Assembly (NCBI RefSeq): GCF_947172395.1
Contig: NC_069085.1
Location: 17,982,698 to 18,046,697 of the forward strand
Direction: 5' to 3'
From: Bicyclus anynana
Taxonomy: Eukaryota; Arthropoda; Insecta; Lepidoptera; Nymphalidae
DNA length: 64,000 bases
Shown here: positions 46,701 through 58,700 of the stretch, one piece after another
How positions within the stretch are numbered: position 1 is the stretch's first letter
Layout of the letters: every line of letters begins with the position of its first letter
Notes under the pieces: generated by a model
Told to the model about the DNA's origin: nothing
Databases searched by the model: none
Seen by the model: only the letters and a program-made list of their open reading frames with translations
Translations under genes and position numbers: made by a program

Positions 46701-49700
46701 ATTTGTTATAGTGATGTCATGAAACAGTTGAAATATAGGTCATCATGGCCGACATGCGTTTTGGCTCGTATTGTCAAAAACATATTTAAAAACTAAAATT
46801 TTCAAGTAATCACGTCTCAAAAAAAAAATATTTTTTTTCAATCTAGTAGAACTATAGTAAACTATTTAAGACCATTTAAAAATGTGTCAACTAGCCTAAT
46901 GAGTAATTGATAATTTGTCTTCTAGTCAAGGTTGCTCCTCTTTAGGCCACATCTACACTTACCATCAAACGATCGTGGTCAAAAGCGAGCCTATTTCATG
47001 AACAAAAATAGCTTAAACTATGACCATTTTGTAAACAGTTCTGACGGACGGCTCGTGCAAGATACTTCACGAGGAGTTGGCCTTGCAGTGGGTCGTGGCG
47101 AGCGGCGCCACCAGGGATCTGGCTATGCAGAATTCTTGGTAAAGCATATCTACAGATTTGTACAACCTTTGTAAAACCTCAATCGACCCAGCCAGGGATC
47201 GAACCCAGGACCTCCGTCTTGTAAAACTACCGTGCCTACCACTGCGCCACGGAAGCCGTCAAAAACTCTGATGAGATCTTGCCAGATTTGGCTATGAGAA
47301 TGACTTGAGCGAAGAAGAGGAGTGTTACCTGGTTTTAAAAGACGTCCTTAAACCTACATCCATCGGTCACAAGTCCGGGACTTCGCTCAAGGTTACAATA
47401 AATACAACGGTAGGGCAAAAAATTTGTAATTCTTTTAAGGGCAATTGCATACGTTTTTATAATAAACTACCACATGAAGCTACTGGAATGTCTCACAAAA
47501 AGTTAAAAGTGTTTATTAAACGCAAGCTTTTTTGAAAGGTTTATTATAGTGTTAATGATTATATTAATAATAAAAAAGCTTGGTGTTATACTCTAATATA
47601 CGACTGTGTGCTTAGTTTTAAATAAGTTTGTAAAATGATTCTAAACAAAAAAACCTTGGCTGAGTTTGTTGTGGGCTCTTCTCCAAGGCGCGTTTGGAAC
47701 CCACGTAACTTTAGTTTTAAGTTTTCGACGATTGTTACCACCATTAGATTAAATTAAATTTTGACATAATCTTGACCTTTCAAAAGTGCTTGTAAAGTAA
47801 GCCTAATTGAAATAAATGAATTTTGAGTTTTGACTATTATTGGTAGGACTAAAAGAACGGTTAGGTAAGAAGTAATTGCACATAAGTTGATGCGAAGCTT
47901 GTGTGGATTCGCTAATGGGAATATAAATTATATTCCCAGGGCCTTGTTCGAGTTGATGGTGAAGTCCATGGTGGAGTACCTGTACTGGAGCGGCGCGCAC
48001 GAGGCGCCGCGCAAGGCGCGCTTCCCCGACCAGTTCACGGACGACCTCAGCACGCTCGTCAACAACGTCACCGCGGAGATCATCTCCAAGTGGGTACCAT
48101 TGTTGATGCCGGGGTTTCAGTAACGGGGTCCCGATTTACCCCTTGGGTATGGATTCCTAAAAAAAACCTATCTATGTCTAGATAACCTTGTCATAATATA
48201 ATAATACTAGTGGACGCCCGCGACTTCGTCCGCCTAAAAATCGGTGTAAACTGTTAGCTACCTCTTTGCTAAATTTCAACTTTGTAGTATACAAAATGAA
48301 GGACTTTAATTGAAACTAGCGAGAGCCTTTAGACCTCCTTAATCTGACTCTGCCGCAAAATTGATTTGTAACGGATGTCAACAGACTACTAACCACTTCT
48401 CTGCCACCTCTTTAATCCGGCCCTTTCGCAAAATCCATTCTTAGCGGATACTACTTCTACTTATACTACTTCCCTGCGTTTCATCTTTGTACTCGTACGT
48501 TAAGCGGTTTTCGAGATATCGTGATGAATGACCTTTCACATTTATATATTAAGATAACGTTAAGTTAATTGTGATCGTTAAGATCCGTGATAGCCCAGTG
48601 GATATGACCTCTACCTCTAATTCCAGAGGGTGTGGGTTCGAAACCGGTCCGGGGCATGCACCTCCAACTTTTCAGTTGTGTGCATTTTAAGAAATTAAAT
48701 ATCACGTGTCTCAAACGGTGAAGGAAAACATCGTGAGAAAATCGGCATACCTGAGAATTTTATTAATTTTCTGCGTGTGTGATGTCTGCCAATCCGCACT
48801 GGGCCAGCGTGGTGGACTATTGACCTAACCCCTCTTATTCTGAGAGGAGAATCAGGCTCAGCAGTGAGCCGAATATGGGTTGATAATGATGAAGTTAATC
48901 GTTGGGTGTTAATCACTTGCGAAATGTTTCAGATACGGCAAGAACAGTCGGCTGACGCAGAGCCTCAACAACAGCCTGGCGTTCTTCCTGTTCGACCTGC
49001 TGAGCGTGGTGGACCGCGGGTACGTGTTCAACCTCGTGCGCGGCTACCACAAGCAGATGTGCGCCAAGATCGCCTCGCTGCCCGACGCCGTGCCTCTGGT
49101 GCATTACAAGGTACGATCTATGCCTCCCGTTTGTTCCAGTGGTATACAGGGTGCTCGGGAGTGTTTGCCAGTCGAGTGGCGTACTAAACTACTTGCTACT
49201 GACCAAAAATGGGTCGCACTTTGTTCGAAAACAGTTCACAAGTGAGTTGTGGTTTGCAAGATGAATAACTATTCATAGTTTTCCAAATCTATGTAGGCCG
49301 ATTTTTTAATTTGTTTGTTACTATATTCTGTGGACTTAACATTCCATAAATATTCATGGTCTAGATATTTTGTAACAAACTTCACAGTTGTCTCTTCGCT
49401 TCAGCGAAACGTCATGAATGAATGACGTTTCGCTGCGGCAATGAACTTGACTAATTTGCCAGGAAGACATGTTTAGTCGGTGAACCAGTGAGCGTGGACG
49501 TGTGGTAGGAGGGCGTACTTGTCCGTTAAAATAGAGTAAAATGTATTGACTCGACAAAATTATGTAATGACCTACTTGACGAAATTTTTGGTGTTCAGAC
49601 ACGTTTAGCAGCTAAAGAGTCCGAACAAGCTCAGGGGGAACTTGACACTTTTTTGTGCGTGCAGCCGGCGTTCATCGATTACTAAGACTTTATCAAGTTA

Positions 49701-52700
49701 ACTTCGTATGTTTGTATGTACATCATAATCATAATCATAAATCATTTATTGCCAGAATGTGGTCATATACAGATATTGTTACATTTTAATTCTCATACAC
49801 AATCTGCCTCATAGGCTTGCAAGCCGAGTACATTATAATAATTTTTAGTTACTAATATTAGAATTGTCAATTATTTACAATGTCATTTCATAAATTAAAG
49901 TCATATAACAAAAATAATAAAATTAAATTAAACCAAAGTAATACTGTCAAAACATTAAGTATACATTTACATTTTATTGTTTTTATAAAAAAAATTGTCA
50001 TTAAGGAACTTTGCTACTGTGTAATATCCTATATCTTGGAGTATTTTGACCATTCTTCCTCTGAATTGCATAGCATCTAATCCTTTCGAACTCTTTGGAA
50101 TATGATTGTATATGCGTATGGCCATACAATATCTGTTATTTTTAAATATATTTAATCTCTGCCTTGGCACTACAAGTTTATTTTTGTATCTGTTAGAACG
50201 TGCCATAATGTCTTCCATATTAAAGAAATTACAATACAGCTGTCGTTTCTCCGCATCGTGTGCTCGCACGAGCACTACGTGTCGCTGTGCCTGCCGGGCG
50301 GCGCGGGCGGCGCGGCGTCGCCGGCGCCCTCGGCCCGCTCCGGCGGCTCGGAGGACGGCCGCCGCAAGCCCACGGCGCTGTCCGGCGAGTTCCGCTCCCG
50401 GCACTACCTGGCGGGGCTGCTGCTCGCCGACCTCACCGCCGCCCTCGACTTGCAGTACGTGTACACTGCTACTAGCTGCCGCCGCGCGTGGTTCCCGTCC
50501 CCGTAAGAGTACGGGGATAATAGATACCCTATAGCCTACCTCGATAAATTGGCTATCTAACACTGAAAGAATTTCGGACCAGTAGTTCCTGAAATTAGCG
50601 CGTTCAATCAATCAAACTCTTATTGCGTAATAATTAATGGCTACGTGGCAACCTTATCGCCACGTAGCCATTAATTCCAAACAACCACACAATAATAGGA
50701 AAATGCGATAACACGAGCATGCAAAATTCCATTATGAATAATTTCAGTGGTTTTATGGTGAAAATCATCATAGCGCGATACAATTTTATTCCAAACTATC
50801 AGTAACGCCATCTAGTATGCGACTCGGCAACTACATTTACATAACGCGCGAACAACTTTTTTTTTAAACATTACTCTTGAGTGAGATGAACGAAATTATT
50901 GAGTTTGGCGGAAAAATCGTAACAATCACGTGTTGCTTTTATCATTCGCTCACTTTTTATTTTCATTGACTTGATGATGACTAGGTTTGAATATATCGAT
51001 TTTTATCATAAATTCGGATAAATAAGGTCAATGTTAACTAATTTTTACATAAAAAGCAAAGATTGACTGGATATTTGCAAAATAAATGAGGTTATAAAAT
51101 TTCAAAATCTATTAAATATCTTTTATCGTAATTAGATGAAAATTCATACAGTTTTAGCTTCCTTACATTAAATGTGATATTTTTTAATAAATGAACTATT
51201 AACAAAAACGCAGAATTAACAAAGATATTATTAATTTTGTTTAAACGCCCATACAAATCTAACTATCATTAAGTGCCTACGACGTCATTAGTTCGTACCA
51301 TTTTGTATGGGGCGTTTTTCAGGGATCCGCGCGCCTAATCTGACCCTTTAAATCCCTGTAGCTCCGAAAGTAATGATCGCAGATACCCTGTTACTTTTAC
51401 AAAATTGCTTTACTATTAGCATACTCTTAATTTATATACAATTTAAAAAACTGTCATCATCCCTATTTTGCATGACTTGATTAGGACTAACTGACTGCCA
51501 ACGACCCGACGACGGACGATGGATTATATTTGACCACTTTTTTACTTGTTTTACTTGTTAACTGACTAAATGTATTGCGAAGCCATACTGTAACACTCAA
51601 ACCAATTATTGTATAGGACCTGCCTCGCTAGACGTTACTTTTCTGTCAAAGTATATAATCAACGATCTAATGCAATTATAAACACTGTCTCTATAGAATC
51701 GATGTTAAATAGTTATAATCGTGTTCCTCGGTTAAAGAGCTCCGAAAAAATACTTTTTTGTGTAATTGAATTGTGTAAAAAACGGGCAATAACTTCTAGT
51801 TTAGTATAAGATATATATACCAAATTTAAGCTCGTTTTCCTCAGAAGATGACAGACAATTTTGTTCGTGACTATGAATGCGATACAGGTCCTTCTATAAT
51901 TGGTCTGAGCTGTAACAGGAATTAAAAATGAAACTCCTAAAGTGAGGTTCATCTCCTCCCCGTCCAGGAGTCCAGTGCTGCAGTGCGCGGCGGTGAACGC
52001 CGTGCTGTCGCTGCTGACGGCGCACGACGCGGACCCGCGACTGTCGCAGCCGGACGTGAAGGCGCGCGTCGCGGCGCTCTACATGCCGCTGCTCGGCATC
52101 GTCATGGACGCGCAGCCGCAGCTGTATCGGGGGTTCGACAGCGGAAAAGGTATGCGACAAATTCTCAAAGGTATCTCGGTCAATCAAGGCTATTACTTTC
52201 TAAGATACAGGGACATCTTTGTAGTGTTGGATCGTAGATAGCTACTAATTTAAATACGATTTTGTGACGTCACAACGATTGTAACATGAATAAATAATAA
52301 AAAGAATTATAAAGGACATGTCTTAAAATGGGCCTTTATTATTTACTAGAGGACGTCCGCGACTTGGATCCATGAAGGAACCATGGATTTTTCCGAGATA
52401 AAAAATAGCGTATGTGTTAATTCATTCTATTTTAGATCTCAAAACCAAATTTCAGCTAATTCGGTTCAGTAGTCGAGGCGTGAAAGAGTAACAAACATTT
52501 ATATCATCAAAATCATCCGTTTTCGCAAATCTCGGGAAACCATGGATTTTTTCGGGATAAAATATGTTAATTCAGAGTAAAATCTATTTCTATTCCAAAT
52601 TTCATCGAAATCGCTTCAGTAGTAGCGGCGTTGAAGAGTAACAAACATCCAAACAAACATACATTCAAACATCCATACAAACTTTCGCATTTATAATATT

Positions 52701-55700
52701 AGTAGGATAATTTACAAGTTGATAATATTTTTTTATGGATAGAAGACACAAATTGTAGCTTTGTAGTAAAAAAACCATTTTCAGATTTTTGGGACAAGCT
52801 TGAATTATAAAATAATTATTTTTTTTGTTTAGCTACCTTGTCTACAAATAAAACAATAAACATACAGTAAAAGTGTTCAGAACAATAAAAATAATTGAAT
52901 TTAATTCATATCCGGCGTAAGCTGTCAATGTCATGTAATATTGTCAAATGTCAATATAACAAAAGTTGAAAAAAAACATTATAAAAAAATGCAAGTTCCA
53001 AAAAATTTTTCATTTTAGGTTTTAAGCCCTATATTTTATAGATAGATAGAAATAATTTGTTCTGCTTAGTTGACACTAAGAATAAAGGAGCCAGCCTCCA
53101 TACACAATTGGAACATGATCTTTTAATAACAATAAAAAGTCTTGTAATTAAAAAAAAATACCAACAACACAAAATTGACATGTATTCTATTTCTAGTATT
53201 GCATACTTTTACAGAAATACTGCAACTGGATGGAGAAATGAGTCAGTTTGGAAGTATGTACGCACCATCTTCGCCCGAAGATTTCAAACAGGTTAGTCTT
53301 TTTTCTTCATTTCCAAGAGTGAAATCAGAAACGAAATGAATTGTCAGGTCGGGGTTACCCGCATCATCTTACGGCGCACAAGTCAAGTATAAGAATTTAC
53401 ACTACAGTTAAAAATAATTAAATAACTAACTTAACCTCCGTTATCAGAATAACGCGTTTCAAAAACCCCTATTGAAATTCGATAACTTAACTGGTTTCGT
53501 CAGTTCGTCTCCCTAATGAAAAATGCCTTCTTTATTACCCACCCGCAAATTTAAATGTTTATTAGAGGTGAGGCGTATATACTGGAGCAGGTCTTAACAC
53601 TAGGTTTGATAGAAGACGTATGGCGTACGAGTACGGAGCAGGGACATAAACACGTATTACGCGTATTTAGAAGTACCGAGTACCGAGGAGCGCAAGACGT
53701 CAACAGAGTGCGAGTCCAATACTCGCAAATACTCTAACGGTCCAACCAATGCGGGACGTGTTCAGAGACGCGTTCGATTAGTAATGTGTGAGTGAGAGAC
53801 TTCTATCAATGCCGAAAGAAAATAGACTTTGTTGTCTAGAGATAAGACCGGTTTTTCAACGCAATAAACACTTCATACTCCAACAGACAAAACATCGCGA
53901 GACGCGTTCGTTTAAGAATGTGTGAGTGACGTCCCATTGCCGAAGAAAAATTGTCTTTACCCTATTAAACATAAAACCGATTTTTCAACGCAGTAAATAC
54001 TTAATACTCTTAATACTCCAATATTTGGAGTCCCTGATGTTAATCCTTATTTTAAAAACATAATGTTTATTTGTTTTAGTATGATTATTTATCCGCTAAA
54101 GTAACAAGTTAATGTAACCCGACAGTATCATGAGGTAATATTAAAAGAAATAACTAAATAATAAAATTAAATTGAAATTTTGAAATTAATGACTGAAATA
54201 TTTTTTTTTGCAAATTTTTTTTTGTGGATTACAAAAACCAAAAATAGTTGAAGAAACCAATTGAGAAAAACAAAATAAAAAGACAAAAATGATTTTCTGT
54301 TACCCGGGATCGAACTCAGGATACTTAGTTTATCGTACCTTGCGTTCATACCACTATTCCAAATGACTGTGTAGAACTCGGTTGAAATTAATGTACGCTT
54401 ACTATCAGATAATATGATGTAAAATCGCTGGCCACTGAGTTATGAGTACGTATCTATTCTATAGGTCCTAATGGCTCGTACTTCTAAATACTCGTGGAGC
54501 TAGTCTTTGGAACGCGTCTCTCGCCGTACTCGTAATACTCAGTACGCGTTTTAGCGAGTACGACTCGCCTCTACTATTAATATTAATTAACGTGACGTGA
54601 ATCGCCGAATCGCGACAAACTTTCAAGTGTGAAACGATTTGTCACTCAGCACTCTCACTCGCACCTTCAATCAATTATTTTTATTATAAGTTTACTAAGT
54701 GTTGCATGACAGTAACTATATCATGCATTTACACCATTAAAAAATTGAAACCTGCATACCTGAGAATTCAGGTGTGTTAGCCTCCAATACTTGTCCGGCA
54801 CGTGATATACTTTCTGTTACTGACAAACGCTGCCGCGGCGTAACCTACTCCTAACGCCATCTAGTGTGAAAGTTTAGCACTAGTATTGTTTTCATTTTTT
54901 TTTTCAATCCACTTCTATCTCTCTGTCTAGCATGATACTTTATATTATATAGAACGAGAGCTGATAAAGTCGAATTTTAATTTATTCTCCGCCTCTTGGT
55001 GCTGCCTCTAGCGGATTTTTTTGAAACCTTAAAGGAAAAAAGCTCACTATATGTAGATGTTTTAAAAAGAATATTTGCCATAGCTTTTTTAAATATGACC
55101 AATATTTTTTCACAATCCCTTGCAACTAGTCGGTAAAGACTGAGAATTAGGAGGGGGTGCGATAACGGTCCAGTGGTCGGGAATCGAACCACCACCCCTC
55201 GGTGATGAGTCCGACCGCTTTATCTTTGAGCTATTGACGCTATCTCGATTATACATATACTAGTAGCGACGTGATAGCCCAGTGGATATGATCTGTACCT
55301 TCGATTCGGAGGGTGTAGGTTCGAATTCGGTTCGGGCATGCACCTCCTACTTTTCAGTTATGTGCATTTTAAGAAATTAAATATCACGTGTCTAAAACAG
55401 TGAAGGAAAACATCGTGAAGAAACCTGCATACCTGAGATTTTTTTTAATTCTGCGTGTGTGAAGTCAGCCAATCCGCATTAGGCAGCATGGTGGACTAAG
55501 GTCTAACCCCTCTCATTCTGAAAGGAGACTCGTGCTCAACAGTGAGCCGAACACGGGTTGTTAAATTAGACCAATTACCATAGCCTGCCTCGCTAGACAA
55601 TTGTTGGCCAAAAATAACAAAGGCTGTTTATACAAACTGCGTCTATTAATGTTTATTAAAATATTCATGTGTGTGTATTACGATTTGAATTTATAGTTGT

Positions 55701-58700
55701 ACTGTATAGTTATAGTTATATATATGTAGTTATAGTTGTTGAAATTTTATTCATATTTTTTTTAATTACAAATATTTTTTTTTCTCGACAATCGACAGAT
55801 TGCAAGAGTTTCAGCAATACCTTTCCTAAAATTGAAATATTTAATGGTGTTAAATATTTTGTAATTAAAAAAAATATTTAAAAAATATTTAACATACATT
55901 ATTAGTAGCGGACGCCTGAAATTCTGTTTTTTTAAAAATCGATTTTTCCGGGATAAGAAGTAGCCTATGTTTTAGTTTCAATATATCTCTATACCAAAAT
56001 TCTTCCAAACCGGTACAATGGTTAAGCCGTTAAAAGGCAAAACAGACTGACAGACTTGCTTTTTTGCATATAAAAATGTTAAAATATTTTACATTATGAC
56101 CAACAGTGTTAATAATTGTATAGTGGAAAGAGGAAAACCTCGCCTTAGGCCTAGACCGCACTACCGGTGTGGTTTTTAATCGCGTGAGTTTGTGCCCCTA
56201 CAAAACTAATACAAGCTTTTTTCGCGACTTATTTTAAAACCGTGATTTGCTACAAAATAAATGCTCGCGGGTAAAAACCGCGGCAAAATTTGTAATCTAT
56301 AGAACTTTACACGCACTGGCTTTAACCGCGGGTTTTTTTTTGTCAGTATCGGTAGACCGTCTTGCAAAGCAGAGCGTTGTAGTGTAAAGACAGGATACAT
56401 TTATTGGTGTTAAATATTTTCTAGGTGTAAGTGTACCTCGTCCCCTTCAAAAAACGACAGACAATTTTGTTGGTGAATTTGAGTGCGATACAAGTCCATC
56501 TTTTCGTCCGAAATTCCTCTGTGCCTGAAGACGAAAGTCTTCGAACAATGCGTGTCGCCAGTGATGACTTACGGATCCGAAACCTGGTCGCTAACTGTAG
56601 CCCTCATAGGCTCAAAGTCACTCGATGGGCGATGGAGCGCTTGGGGTTTCTCTGCGTGATCGAATCAGAAATGAGGAGATCCGCAGAAGAACCAAAGTCA
56701 CTGATATAGCTCAGCTAGTCGCGAAGCTGAAGTGGCAATGGGCAGGCCACATAGTTCCAAGAGCCGATGGACGTTGGGGACCCAAGGTGCTGGAATGGCG
56801 ACCCCGCACCGGAAAGCGCAGTGTTGGAATAAAAGGAATTTTAATTTGCAGAACGGACGTCCGCCATTCAACAGCGAGACAAGTCGCAACTTGCTGATGT
56901 GTCTGGTGTGGCTGCTCAAGTGGAGCGAGCGCGGCGCGCTGGCGGCGGCGGTGGCCGAGCTGCGGCCCGCCAGGCTGCACTGCTTGCTGGCCCTCATCGA
57001 CTTGTGCTTCAAGTGTCAGGAGTATAAGGTGACGTTGTCAACTTGCTGCTAAAACTTGCTAATATTATAAATGTGAAAGTATCATGAACGCAGTTGAAGA
57101 TCCTGCTTCGTCAAGTAAGTCCAATAGAGAATACTCAAGTTCTTCGACCAACCTCATGCAGCCGAGGTACGGCAGCTAGCTTCTGAATACCTGCAGGCGT
57201 GGTGAAGTTTTCGTTGAGCTCACGAGTTTCGTATATGTCACAGAATCACACTGCATTATTTTAATTTTTTTTTTGCAATGTAATGTTTCCTTTCTCTTCG
57301 ATGTGTATATGTCACCATTAAATTGTAAAATACGTTAGTTTATAATCTCACTCGCGATATTGCAATCTGTCAATATATTGTGAATTGAACATACTGATTA
57401 CAATTTATGACTTATTTGTTTCATTCTTAACTCTATGGCCACTGAACGATCTGCTGTAAGGCCGACCAATCAGGGTCAAGTTCGGACAGTAGACTTCAGT
57501 CACTTCGATAGATTATAATATACCGAAAAATAACACGTTAAATTGTAATCAATATGTTCAGTTTACAACATGACGAGAGATTATAATATCACAAGTGAGA
57601 TTATTAATTTAAGGATAACATATATGTCTCTATTTTTTTTTTATGTTACAGGGCCGTAAAGAAATAATGAAGTGCGCTCAACAGAACGTGCGCAAGACGA
57701 CGGACATCAAAGCCAAACTAGAGGACGTTATTCTGGGACAGGGCTCCGCGCGCTCTGACTTCATTATGCGACGCAAAGGTGCGTTCTTTGTACTGACATT
57801 GTGCCATATAAATACTTTTATCTAGCGGACCTTTAGACTTCTTTAGACCTCTTTAATCCAGCCCTTACAGAAGTATCGCTGTAAAAATTGAGTAACTTCT
57901 CCCGTTTTCTCAACATTTCCCTTCACTGTTCTGCTCCTATTGATCGTAGGGTGATGAAAAGTATACTATAATCTGCCCAGGAATATGAAGAGTAAGAGTA
58001 AGAAGTACCAAGTTTCGTTAAAATCCGTCGAGTAATTTTTGTTCCTATAACGAACATACAAACAGACAGACAGATAGACAAAAATTTTACTGATTGCATT
58101 TTTGACATCAGTATCGATCACTTATCACCCCCTGATAGTTATTGGAAATATATTTCATGTATCAAATTTTCCATTTTGTGACGTCATAATGTTACTAAAC
58201 GTCAAACTCATTGTTAACTAATACTTTTGTCAAATGCTCCGATTGTAAAGGATTTGATAAAGTGACGTCATGAAACAGTTGAAATAACATCATGGCCGAC
58301 GGGCATTTGGGCTCGTATTGTCAAAAATATATTTAAAAACTTAAATTTTCATGTAAGTATTACGTCTCAAAAAAAAATCAATCTATTAGAATGATAATGA
58401 ACTTTTTAAGACCATTCAAAAAGAAGTGTCAACTAGCCTATTGTAGGTAATCTTTACGTGATCGATCACCGAGTACAGAGGCCTAGTGGCAGTTTGATAC
58501 TGTAACTGTCACGTAACGTAAACAAGAATTTCTAAGGAATTGAAACAGCGCCATCTAGTGGCACTACTGCACAACTGTTTCAATTCCATATAAATTTGCA
58601 TTTATATGGAACTCCCACTAGGCACACAGCTCTCTGTTTCTATGTACTGGTATTGTATTGCAGGCGGGTCGAGCGGCAGAGGCGGCGCGGGCCGCGAGCG

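Noticed and set aside
48590..48670. Functional tRNA gene
   Set aside because: A and B boxes are present, but the head continues into a SINE body shared by at least six other copies.
50258..50611. Long fused frame on the minus strand from 50,611 to 49,967
   Set aside because: It joins the antisense of exon 21 with a LINE fragment by chance and is not a gene.
51609..51809. Small gene shared by 35.6 and 51.6 kb
   Set aside because: Both are copies of a miniature inverted-repeat element. The frames have no conserved pattern beyond the copied DNA.
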